From: Setaria digitata
Lineage: Eukaryota; Nematoda; Chromadorea; Rhabditida; Setariidae
Length of the DNA stretch: 64,000 nt
NCBI GenBank assembly: GCA_003640385.1
Contig: RCAB01000033.1
Span: 1 to 64,000 of the forward strand
Direction: 5' to 3'
Below, one piece after another: positions 1 to 12,331 of this stretch. Position 1 is the stretch's first letter; each line of letters starts with the position of its first letter. The notes beneath the pieces were generated by a model, which was not told the origin of the DNA, did no database searches, and worked only from the letters and a program-made list of their open reading frames with translations. Position numbers and translations under genes: made by a program.

Positions 1-1870
1 CAAAAAAAAAATAAGAAATTTCTTCCCAACAAAAATAAATCTCATAAACACATACGTCAAATCTGGACTGTAACTCGATACGTCTGACCCGCACAATACT
101 CTTTTTGAAGTAATGCTCCCTATAACAAGAAAAAAATTGGTCATTTGCAAAGCAAATTCTTCATAGTGCTAATAACAAGATAGCGGTTAGCGTAGGATAT
201 TATCTACTGAATCATCAGTTCCATATTAATTTCAAAACTAGAATTCCACCATATTTCTTAAAGATTTCAGCTGGAGCGCCATGCTGCTATGAAGAAAAAC
301 TAAAGATTGTCAGTAAAATTCAAAAAAAGTGTATCAAATTCACCGCGAAGTGGATTTGATTGTGCCGGATATTTAAAATATTGCTATCAGGACTGTAAAA
401 AGGCATTTTTCTCTGCAGCTTAAGCCATCTTCAAATCATTTTGTACTTCGTGAAGAAAATGCTTCTGCACCACCAAACAATGAGTAATTAGACCGTTAGT
501 AGACTTTCAAAACGAGATCAATCTTTGGACTTAAAATACCTTCTAGTCTTGTTTTCTAAAATTTGACGCCATTATGAAATTTCCATTATTTTATAATCCT
601 TAACAGTTAACTGCAGGAAAAGTTACCAAAAATCTTGACGACGCCATCTCACATTTATTTTATTAGTACATGAACAAAGGGTTAAATTTCGAAATTTATA
701 GTGAGTAACGAGAGGTATTAGGGAATCAGTCTCACATTTACATGGCCTTCCCGAGCTTGAAAAAGCAACGAAAATAATAATAAATAGCAAAAAAGCTGGT
801 CAGAACTGCAGATATAAGTAGTGTGGATCTCAAATATTTAACATCGATATTCTACTTCAGTAATAAATAACATTGCCTACCTGACACAACTTTTTTCAAA
901 ACTGTACTGTGTCATGTAATTCGTAAACCTTATTCAGTATTTTTAAGATCTCCAATAACACATAAGATTTGCTACTTTTCGTTAACAGTTATCAAAAGAT
1001 GTTGTTGGAAATTGTTTCATCGCTAGCAAATCTATTGATTTTACTAACACTTTTGTTGTAACAAATCCAAATGATATTATTAGTTTTTCTAGATTCCAAA
1101 CGATTTTTTCAAAGAGTCTTAAATTTCCAATAGTTCCTCCACATATAACAAACTAACTGATATTTCTCCATTTAAGCCGAACTACAGAATCAATAGTATG
1201 TATACTTTCACGTGATAGAATTGTGCATGGTTCAAATAATTACAAAGTGTATATGGTTTTAAATGGATTTCTTGGAAAAAATGCTGAGTCTCTAAAAAGA
1301 TTCTTCCAACATATAGGTTTAATAAGACAATCAGGAATTCAAAATATTTGATCGTTCCCAGTTACACGCATTATCTAGTCATCGTATTTCCATCAAATAC
1401 AATCATTACTGTTTATTAAATATTTGAAAAATTCTAAAATTCAGCTATTTTTGCTGAAAATTATTATCTCGAAAAATTCAAGTGAAAGATCTCATTAACG
1501 AAACATCTGCGGAGGAATTTTTAGGAAGAAAGTTTCAAAATTTTAAAGTGATGTGGGTCATGAAACAAGTTTTTTGTTTTCATGATGAGAGAAGAATAGT
1601 TTGCAAAAGCAGTGCCAGTAGCAGAAGTAATACGAAATCGTAAGTATCCTGATTTATGAGAATGCAATATCAGTTTCTAGATGCCAACAGTTTGGTTGAT
1701 TGGCGAGATTCGGGAAATAGGGACATGGGTTTGCTGATATCATTGCGGCAAGGAAAGTGGGCTAAAAACGGAAAGTTCTTGGAAACAAAGAAAGATGAAG
1801 GAAGTTTGTTGAGCAACAGCAGCACCAAGGCAAGGCAGTCCCCGAAAATTCCTGAACCACATTACCAGAA
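1..1870. other. Intergenic, no gene seen
   Basis: AT-rich sequence with no exon that I can support. A 74-codon open frame at 1656-1880 (+) runs into the first exon of the MAM-domain gene in a different frame; I read it as 5' flanking sequence and not as a gene. The stretch may hold the promoter of the downstream gene, but no specific site is recognisable. Confidence 0.5.
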
Positions 1871-4800
1871 ATGTCCATGATGTTCTCTTCCTTAATATTC
1901 CTGCTCCTTATCTTCCCATCAGGTATCATCTCATAATTTTTTAATCACAACTTCATTTTTAGTAACCCATATTATTTGTTTTTGAGATTTTTTTTTTGAA
2001 TATTTTAATATTTTTTCTAATTCATTACTTTGAATTAAACTATCTTATTATTTGCTTTTTCTGGAGCTTCATCCTTTTTGCCACACATAAGCAGCTGAGA
2101 AAAAGTTCGAGTAAATTTTAGTTTTTTTCTTATGCCACTTCAAGCAGTTAGGAACTATAATCTAATTCACCAAAGTTTTATGTCATTCGGTTAAGCCCAA
2201 ATTGTTTCTTCTTGATTAGCTGGTGTTGATTACAGGAAAAGGGTGCATGCCTGGCTACGGCTATGAACGTATGAAACTGAAAGAATATCTCGGTATTGAA
2301 TGGATTAAAGACGGCTTTGTTGAAACCGGTAAAAACGATTAGAAAGGCTAAATTTTTTTTTTCAGTTAGGAAATCCATGGAAGAATTTTCTCTTAGCTAT
2401 TTAAGCTAATTTGTTTTCAAATACGATTGTGATTAGGAAACGAAGATATTTAACTGAATCATGAAAATACTAAGCCAGAATTAGAGGTTAACAGCCAAAA
2501 AGCTGCAAATATAACAATAGCACCCCGCTAAGAATCAAGCGACTCTGGTATGCATAATTTTCGTTTTGTTTTTGGATGTGTATTTTTTTTTTCAGGATTA
2601 CTGACAGCGCTGATTTTAGGTGAGCATGATAACAAACCGATACGCCATGCTAATGATTTGGACTGTGCATTCGATGATTTAACAAGGTGTCAATGGCGCA
2701 ATGTTCGAGAGAATGAGGCACTTGATTCTCTCGATTTTCATTTGTTTGAAAAAACTGACTTCACTGAATTTCCCATGCTACAAGTCCGACCAGGACCAAA
2801 TCGATTAGCACGAGGTTTGGAGAAAGTGCCAAATCCAAAATTAAATTTAAACTGGTTAAATCGCTATATGTGGAAAATCTAATGTTGACAATATTAAAGG
2901 GTTTAGTTGGCCATGTCGCTGATCAGCTCATTTTTTTACGCACTGCCATTACGACAATTATTTTTAAATTAGACAAGCCTTTCCTAGCAAGAAAACTGCA
3001 GAATATTTTGGCATTGCTCGGCTAACAGAAAGCAGAAATTCTAACCGTCGATAACTAGTCTAACTAGATGGTTATAAACAGTAGATACTTAAGGTCATTA
3101 CAATCAAACAATTATAGTGATTAATTTTAATAAGTCAGCTAACTTTTTCACTTTCAGGTGACAAACTTTTGTTTACTGGCGATCGAAAACAAATGGAACA
3201 AACTGCTATCTTAAAAAGTTCACCAATTCTTTGTCAAAACAGCACCGGCACCCTTACTTTTACGTGTGCTTTCCTTTCAGAAAGGACCAATTTGCTCCTA
3301 GTTGATATTCTAAATATTTTACAATTAGCATTGTTTGGATTTAATCAACTTCTACACTTCACTTCCGAATATTACTAGATTTACTCTAGAAAAGTTTGGA
3401 TCGTGCTATGAGAATTAGTTTACAGGTTTTGGTTATATAATGGGGCACGAGTAGAAGTATTGCTATTGAAACAAAAAGAAGGTCAGATTATCATTCTTCC
3501 GGAAAAACCTTTCGTTGACTGTGGCACAGTTTTGATCAATACCGAATGCACGGCTGAAATTCCGCCACGTGATGAGGAATTCAGGTATGATTCATCCGAG
3601 TATTGTAAGCAATATTAAAGCAGAATCATGAATAATGCTTAGAAATTTTCACTTTTAGCCATTTTAAACAGCACCTTTTATTTTTAATTTTGTGAAAATT
3701 TAATTAATTATTCTTTACATGCAGCATTGGAATCAAGGCCTACAATATAGCGAATCGAGAAGGTTCCTTCGTCATGGTTGACAATATCGTCTATCGCGCC
3801 TCGTTGTGCAGAATTTCAAATATGTTCTTGTTATCACCAGTTTTTTCTTTTTCATTCTTCAAATCTAAACTTATTTCAAGCTTGATAAATGAGTAACAAA
3901 AGTCTTTTTTTTCTGTTGTTTTCAATAGTTAAAGATAACTCCGTCTCCACGTCGCTGTTTTTATAGTTTCACGAAGGATACGATCGATCACTTACAACAT
4001 TTGATCTGAATATTTTCATTTGCAGTTGATCTGGGTGAGAATTTTCTGGGTCGACCATTCATTACATCCCTTAAAGGAAATCCTGTTAAATCAGCTGATG
4101 AGTTGAACTGCAACGATTTTTCACCAAAATGTAGATGGCGCGCAGTCGGCCACGCGATAGAGGTTATCAATCTCTTTTCAAATCCAATTTTTAGGTACTT
4201 TTAAATTGCAGTACTTCATTTATGCGGCATTGGAAGTTCCTTTGGTTCATTGCAGTCGAGAGATTTTTAGATTTATAATCAATCGGAAGTGATCTTAGAA
4301 CTCTGCAGATGTGGCAAGTAGCCGATGAATCACCAAGCAGTGAATTAATGTTTAATGCAACAGGTGCTCTACCAGTACCAGAAGCACCTTTTCTGTTCAT
4401 GTACATCGAGCAGAATCGTCACGGCCCCTTTAATATTTTGCAGTCCGATCCGATTGATTGCCAAGTAGAAAACACATCTAAATTTAGTTTCAGGTTGTTA
4501 TTTTATCATCTCAGATTCAACAATACAGATCGATTAAAAAAAAAAAAGGCAGCATAAATGAGCCAAAAACAAACTTCGAGGAGATGGAATGAACCAAACT
4601 TCAACTGCTGAACACTTTCACCATTGTCGTTTTAATCACTTGTTATTTCAAATATTTTATTAATGAATAAAATACAAAAATAGGTTTTGGACGACTCGTA
4701 GTGTGGCTTTAGAAATATGTGCTCGAGATCCTAGATTAAGCGAAATGGAATGTCACTTGGCACCAATGGCCTTCTCACCTGCTCCTGTTAGCATAAAATT

Positions 4801-7314
4801 CAACAAGCTATCAGCCTTCACAGTGATTTTTCATTTTTTTTTTTTGTTTTACAAAATAAGTCATCTGAGCTAACCAAGTGATGGATTTTCCTATTTTTCT
4901 GCTACCGATTTTGTATGATGAACAACAAGTTTATGACCTGTGAAACCTTTTACAATTTGTTTTCCTAAATTTTAATTGAAAAAATTCTTTTCTTCCATTA
5001 CAGGTAACAATTGAAGTAAAAAGTATTAACAGCGATTACGATAATTTTATTGCAATCGATGACATTAGTTATGAAGCGACATTTTGTAGTGAAGCGGCAA
5101 ATGCTTGGGACCTCGGCGACAATTTTTATCCAACACCAATGCTGAGTGCTTTGATGCAGAGGCCGATATTTTCAAGCAAAGTAAGAATATTTTGCCGAAA
5201 ACTGACTTCAATCTCCTTTTTGTTTAATTTTATTAACATTTTTTGAAAATATTATTAACGAATTGTTCGCAATAAATAATTAATGGTTGGTTTTTGGGAT
5301 TTGGATTGTTCATTTGGAAAACGTGCTGTAGACTGCATGTGGGCAAATTATGAGCAAACGGATCCAGTATGGCAGATTGGTACCACACCACTTGATAAGC
5401 ATAAATTTATTTCTCTTACTGGTACTTCCGAAATGCCAGGTAAGATTTTGTTTTTTATGAAAGAATTTTGTCAAAGATTATGGAAACAAATGACTGCTTT
5501 TTATATAGATGGCGAGTTTGCTGTTGTTCGATTGAAATCTGGGCAGACATCAACATTAATCACAGAACCAATCCGATGTATTATTAATCATGCTACACTT
5601 AGATTCAGGTGTTTGTTAACATTCGTTTTAAAGCAGAAATTCTTAATCATATCTATATTAATTAATTATCCCTAACACAGTAATGCTAAGCATCTATTAA
5701 TAGAGTTTAGCTTTATGGGAACTAATTAATGTTTGTCATGAAATGATATATTATTTTTTATGATTCATCATCAAACTTTTCTGTTGATCTGTGACTGGAA
5801 TTAATAAATAAGCTGGGTTAATATTACCTCTACCCAACACATTAATGTTAATATTTTATATGTTGCGCATGCTACATGCAAACTTGAATTAAAACAAGTT
5901 TTAAACCTATAATCTTTAAGTTCTCAACTTCCAGATTCATTGGGACACTTTGCCATTATAAAGGATCCACTTTAATAAAAGGTATTTCAGATTTTGGCTT
6001 AGTGGTAACACACGTCTAGATGTCTGCTTGCTTGAAGATAAGGTTTCAGAAGCAGTTGATTGCCAAAAAATAATACTAAAGCAACCGGGCCCTGCTTTCG
6101 TTGATTTACCAGAAATAAATCATCCAACACGAATTGCTTTGAAAGCTGAATCGTCCTCTCAAGGAATGGCGCTGATTGATGACTTGACAGTTACGGTGTG
6201 CACTAAATAGTAGATATGGGTGGTGAAAAAACTGCGTTAAAAAAAAAAAAAAAAACAATAAGATTTTGGAAATTTAAAAGCTAGTACAGGGAAATATGCT
6301 GAAAAGAATTTACAACTTCGTGTGTTAAAAAAGGTTACAGAAACACAAAGCTTTTGTTTACATCTCAAAAGAAATTTAGATTTGTGTTTGCTGAAACTCC
6401 ATTTTTTTTACTTTATCTTCCTAACAAATTTGTTCTGGAATGAAACTTCCAGGTCATTTTCAGGGCAATATGTGCCCATCAGGAATGCGGCATCATGGTG
6501 TGCGCCTATTTGGCTCTGGATTAGCTCAGATACCTGATCCAAACGTTTGCCGACTTCTCTCCTGCAATTTCAAGGACGGTAAATACCTTCCTTCTTCATT
6601 TGTTTGCTGTTATGAGTGTATATTAGAAATAATTGTCTGAAATTTTAGGTCAAACGTGCCTCTACAATTCTGGTCGAGTTGCTTTATCGCAAAGCAACTT
6701 TAAAGCACAAAACGGTGCTGTCACGACATTTTTATTTAAGAAAGGCAAAGTAGCAGTACTTGAATCACCAACTTTTCGTCTAAATGCTGCTGCTAGAATT
6801 CATTTTTTGTATCGCAATGAGGTAGGCCTTGGCCGTTTCCCATGTATATTATAGAGCTTCAGATTGAACTTTTCAAAATTTCCTCAAAGAATCATAAATA
6901 AATAGATAGGAAAATTCAATTCAACTAAAGAATTCTATTTGCAAGTAGTTTAAAATGCCTGGTCAATCAAAAAAAAAAAGCAATGTAACGATTAAGACTA
7001 TGTCAAAGTAAATTTGTTATTTTTGTGCAAAAGAAAAAAGAAAATTAAAATAAAATAAAAGTAACCATTTGCAGATGAATTCATCACTGGTATTTGTGTG
7101 CCACGATAGTATCAGCCGGGAACTGGATAGTTGTTTTAAGGTTAGAGGAGATGACACAGGACATGGCTGGTATCATGATTTCATGGAAGTGTTACCTAGT
7201 GACACCAAGTTTTACATTGTTGCCAAATTAGTTGATCGTTCAAGAAGTGCTCGCGTTTCCATCACAAACATAACTGTTACCGATGTTGATAACAATATTG
7301 CTTGTTCGTTGTAG
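1871..7314 (+). CDS. Secreted multi-MAM-domain protein
   Basis: Predicted secreted protein of about 749 residues built from roughly four MAM-like domains; MAM domains are extracellular adhesion modules. Exons as I read them: 1871-1922, 2596-2814, 3158-3263, 3426-3584, 3725-3839, 3929-3950 (microexon, tentative), 4026-4162, 4309-4493, 4684-4786, 5004-5180, 5298-5439, 5509-5608, 5991-6195, 6464-6578, 6649-6821, 7075-7314. The reading phase is continuous through all of them. Exon 1 encodes a hydrophobic signal peptide beginning MSMMFSSLIFLLL. Domain starts show the MAM pattern Cys-x(n)-Cys-x-Trp: DLDCAFDDLTRCQW, ELNCNDFSPKCRW, DLDCSFGKRAVDCMW, and a degenerate fourth, CNFKDGQTCLY. Aromatic strands (FWLYNGARVEVLLL) and closing Asp-Asp-Ile/Leu...Cys ends also fit. 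No transmembrane segment or GPI signal is evident. Two points are odd: the exon at 5298 has no AG acceptor, and the 3839-4026 junction is ambiguous. The MAM assignment is strong; no ortholog is recognised and exact boundaries are less certain. Confidence 0.75.
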
Positions 7315-7551
7315 ATTCAACGATTTTTCTTTTTTAGAAAAAAGAAATTCTCATAGTTCATCAACAAAGAAAGATAAAAATTCTGATATATTTTCCGAGC
7401 TCATTTTATCGAAACCTTGTCGCTGAATTATTTGTTTATTTATTTTAAGCACCTTTCCCTCCTTTTATTGTTCACTGAACGAATTTAATTGAATTACTTC
7501 CTAGTTCCAGATAAAAGATGTGTCATAGTTTATTGACGAGACAAGATCAGC

Positions 7552-7555
<4 letters not shown>

Positions 7556-7583
<28 letters not shown>
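7556..7583 (+). repeat. A28 homopolymer
   Basis: An uninterrupted run of about 28 adenines, one of the two longest in the window; the other is at 22900-22927. Long A runs recur in the noncoding DNA, and their exact length is unreliable in most sequencing. Confidence 0.9.
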
Positions 7584-7584
<1 letters not shown>

Positions 7585-9002
7585 GATGGCATAATTATTA
7601 TTGTAATATCACATGTTACTGTTTAACTTTTTTTTTTTCTATCAATATAACAACACATTATTGTTTAATTATTTGCAAGATCAATGACAACATGTTCTTA
7701 GGTCCTGCGATGGTTTTTCATAATAACCTCGCTTCTTGAAGAGTCATTTAAAATTCTCACTCCAATTTTAAAAGAGTTCGGCGAACCATTTTAATTTTCT
7801 CTGTTCTATGAAAATATTTGTTTTTAGTTACAAAAATCTTTTTACTTATTGAATGATCTCTTTTTAAATAACATGATTAACTTTCTATGCCCTCCCTCCT
7901 ATTTTTACTTGATTTTTGTGTCGAGAAGGTATCGATGACTCCAGACATAAAATACTTTTTCGTTAGCACTTGAAAGACGTGGTGGGTTATATAAAAAATC
8001 TGAGCATGATTTTAAAAAAAGCATTTAACTGTATTAAAAAAAAAAAAAAAAAAAGAATAAGAATTTATAGAAGCTTACTTGTATTCACCAACGGTCTTTC
8101 CAAATTTTTTATGACAGTTTTTAAGTTCTTAGCTACATGGAGTTTCCATGAAAACAACATATTTTCGGTGTTCCCGTTTGTTCCATCAAAATGTTTTTTT
8201 CCCGTCAAAACAAGGTTTTCTTTCAAAAAGAACAATTTTGCTTCCCAGCCTGAAAAAAAATTCACGCGTTGAAAGACATGTGAATCGCCAGTACGGTAAA
8301 GATTTCGATTAAATTTCCAAAAAACAAAAAATTACTATCTCTAAATGATTAACAACAATCTATTCCAATTGTTTACATTCCTACGTATTATGATAAAATT
8401 TCATGAAACCGAAGAGGAACTTGAATTGCGAATACTAAATCCATTCAGTGCTAGTCAATACAAGATATGCAGAATCATGAGTTTTAGGACCCAGCGCTCT
8501 ATCCCTTCTTTTTTCACAGAAACTGTTTCACAAAAACTGAAAGCTAATTCTATAATAAATGAGCTGCAAAATTAATGAGAAACTTAGCGCGAACTGAGGA
8601 CACTAATTCTTCCATATGAGATGGTAAATTGCAGGGCGTCCCGATCTCACATTAGGTTGCTTTTTAACCTGCTTGACATGGGCTTGTTTTGCGATGCTGT
8701 GTTAGGTTTTGCTGCTAAGTTACGATGCCTTCAAGATCGGATTCAAGTACTGCTTGGGCAAATGTGTCTGTTTGCTAATTCTTTTTTTAGAATCATATAT
8801 CATCATAAGCTCTTTTCAATGATTCGTTGCTTTTTCTGTTAGACGATTCAGCTGTATTGCATATCTTCTTTCTTCAGCTTCTTGAATAAAGCATTGTTAA
8901 GGAAAAAAAACGTTCTGTATCATCATTTTTTCATCTCGTAAAGTTTTCCTTTTAACCTACATGACCCATAGGATACCATAATTATTCATTTAGTTATTGT
9001 GC

Positions 9003-9009
9003 TTTTAAG
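9003..9009 (+). promoter_or_regulatory. Probable spliced-leader acceptor of smg-3
   Basis: TTTTAAG directly precedes the ATG at 9010. With no obvious upstream coding exon, this AG is best explained as a trans-splice acceptor giving a mature mRNA that starts at, or next to, the start codon. A cis-intron from a noncoding 5' exon is the alternative. Confidence 0.45.
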
Positions 9010-12000
9010 ATGGCTGAAGAACGTTTACGAGCCTACATGGAAGAAGTAGAAAATCGGGTGAAGTGTCAGCTTGCTGATCGAAAAAAGTTAGAAGATGCGA
9101 TTCCACTTTCGGAAGAACAGCTACGAAAAATGGACAGTACATTAAAGCGAACTACAGCTTTCATGAAGAAATTGAAAAATATTGGATGTGTGCAACTGCC
9201 ATCAATTTTGCAAGATATGGATAAAGTGGGTTATTTAGTTTTTTTCGATGTATGGTCCTAATTTTTTTCTTGAACAGCGTGTTTATCTAATCTCCCACAT
9301 ATTTGTTTGGCGACATTGACTTCCTATGCTCGTTGTTCATATCCAGTCATTACATAAATATTTTCAAAATGTACTTTAGCCTTTCGGAAGATATAATTGT
9401 CATACCTTTTTGTTTACTATATCTGCTGGGTAAGCAGTGAACAGTTTGAGCAGCCTATGCGATCTCAGTAATTAGTTTGTTTTCTTTGAGTTCCGTAAAA
9501 GTCTTTTTTAGATTAATTTATCGAAGTTCGTGGAGGAAATGGCAATGACGGTTGCCGAAGCAAAAATAAAACAAAGCGAGGTGCAAGCTGTTGTGACAGT
9601 TTGTGTGCATTTATCTTGTTACTATGCAGAATTTTCCTCCCTCCTGCTTCTTGAGTTTCGCAAATTGTTGCCGTTGAAACGTAGCGATAAAATTCAGAAT
9701 CCTTCCAAACTTCGCGTCGATATCAGGTTTCGTTTCTCTCAGCAGTGGTGTGCCGTATTGACAGCTCCATCACAAACCAATTTTTTATCCTTCTCATCAT
9801 ACTTTAATTTGTTACTTCTCTTTTTGTTCCCCTCAGTTTTTTTTTATTTTTATTTTTTACGGCTTAATTAATATTCATAGTTATAACAGAGTTTGGGAAT
9901 ATTGCGATCTAATGTGCTCTCTTTTCTCTAGTATTTACTGTAAATTAGTTGTTCGCCGAAACCGATCATCATTAGTAAAATGACTTGTGTTTCAGATTGT
10001 TAGGAGAACTTTGCCTTCACGGTGTTTTTGGAAAAGAAGGCGTTCAGCTTTTGGGTTCCACAGTTTCATTTCTCACACTTACTGACAAAGCTGAACATGT
10101 CAACATTCCAATTTTATTGCCCTTTTGTAAAGCTTTGAATGCTGATTTACTCGGTTTACACCCTTTTTCGATGAAGCAGGTAGATTTATTTATGAATGGA
10201 GTCCAATATGTTGAAAAAAGAAAAAGGAATAGTTGCATACTTGACACTGAATTCAAATTTCTGATCGTTTTATCGTGCCCAAAGGGGACATTGATATATA
10301 AATTAGCTAAGTCTTCCGCTTAAATTAATTATCTCCAGTGTTTTTTATTGCAATAAAGCTGTCGGGATTAAACGGAACAGTTGAATTTATTAGTCCTTCC
10401 ACACTTTATTTCACTTTGTACCATAAAAACTTTTACCTATGCCGGGCATGTTAGTCATCCTTTATAGTTCTGCATCTATCTTTCATGCGGCAGGCAGAAG
10501 ATGTTAAAAGCAATCCTTGTATTGCAGACATCATTTTATAGGCAGCATCAGATGCTAATATTGAATTGTTGGAAACTTCAGTAATATCTATTGACCATAA
10601 AAAAGTATTTGCTCAACTTCTTCTGGATTATCGGTTATCACTGGTGGATCACATAAAACAAGTGAGCAGATTAATTTAAAATTCCTTTCCATTTTTGTTG
10701 GTTGTTAACGCTCAAACTCTTATACCTTATTTTTGAGTTCTATATCTTCCATATCTTCTGACATCCTTTTTATGTCTATCTAGTAGGTGCTCCCTGCAAT
10801 TTACCGTCCACCGGTATGTGGTAATAATATTCTCTTCACAAAAAAAAAAAAAAGGCGAAGATTGCTTTTTGGACCATTATCTACCGGTTTTTATGTGCTC
10901 CATGTTGCGTAGACATAAAAATTCAGGTTATCGAAATTACAATATCTCAGAGAAAACAGACTATTTTTTATTAGTCCTTTTTGGCAGTGTTGTTATAAAC
11001 TTGAAAGTGGATTTTAGAGAGATGCTTAACTAGTCCGAGTTTTTCTTTAGGACTTGCTTGAAATGAACCACTTATTACTTTCGATAAAACGTCAAACACG
11101 AACACGTGGGGATGCTTCTGCTGAAGATCGGAGCCATTTGGAAGAAACGCGTGCACGCTACGAAAAGATTTTAATGAGTGGAACTCAGCTCAGTGAATAT
11201 TTAGGTGTTGAAATGGAGGCAATGAAGGAAGAGCAGGTTGTTTTAGTTTTTGGTTTATATATGAATGGGCTTGTAGTAAATGTGTGACTGAAGTTGGAAA
11301 AAAAATTTCATTTTCCATTCTATCATCCTCAACTTTTATGCTAAACTTGTGTGTGAGTGATGTTATATTGTGGCGCTTATAATGTAGCTGTTAAATATAC
11401 AATACAGAGCGAAGATGAAGAAGAAGAAGTTTCGGCGCTAGCACTTAGCCGTGCATTACAAGAAGGATCCATTACTATTTGGCCAGATGAAGACACTCGA
11501 CAATTTTATGAAACGAGGATGGAACTCCGACAACTTGTTCCTGCAATTCTTTTCCAGGTGATTTATTGAAAATTCAATAAGATACTAGGTCAGTCAATTG
11601 GGCACGCTTTTGGGAGCACAGCGCGATTCCCACATAATGTAACCAAACTTCAGAAAATGTTATCTTCAGAAAACCTGGAAAGAAAAGCAATGCAAGAATA
11701 TTTGCATTGCTTTTCTTTCTCAACGGGTAAACTTCGGTATCTTTTTTTTTTTCGATGCATTGGCCAATCATTTAGGGGGATTATTTACATACCCATCTAT
11801 ACATTACGACACTTCCAAGGAAGAAAATTAAAAAGGAAAAAAAAAATTATGCCATATATAGTGATTCAGAATTTTAAGAATAGCCTGTTATCATGTTGTT
11901 ATGATTTTTAAGGAGTCGGAACAACGAACTTTAGATCTAGTAGAAGGAAAGATTGAGGATGTTGATGTGAGCGGTTTGGATGTAATTCCTGAAGAAACTG

Positions 12001-12278
12001 AGGAGGAAGGTGACGATCACAGCGAAAGTATGCTTTTGTTTTTCGTACCATAGATCCTTCAAAGGAGGTCGAGCTGTATTTGCTGATTGTTTTAGGAATA
12101 TATTTTAAAAGGGATGTTAATATTGTACCTATATCCCATCTCACAATTCGAATAATGTACATACAAAGAAAAGAAATCGAATTTGAATTCCATTTGAAAT
12201 TTCTTAGTTTGGCAGGAAAATTTTTTCTCATATGAGACATTAAGTCAATAAGGAAAGTGAAGTAGTAGCGGCATATAT

Positions 12279-12331
<53 letters not shown>

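Larger units (their letters stand above)
7315..9009. other. Intergenic region with A-runs
   Basis: Spacer between the MAM gene and smg-3, both on the plus strand. It holds a 28-base A run at 7556-7583 and a 19-base A run at 8036-8054. Open frames here (for example 7518-7739, 7970-8272, 8345-8575) are low-complexity or have no recognisable similarity, and I do not call them. Confidence 0.5.

Noticed and set aside
1656..1880. 74-codon frame just before the MAM gene
   Set aside because: It overlaps the signal-peptide exon in another frame and shows no domain; treated as leader or flanking sequence.
8270..8290. TGAAAGACATG resembling the 5' end of miR-71
   Set aside because: Only the first 11 bases agree; the rest of the mature sequence and a convincing hairpin partner are missing.
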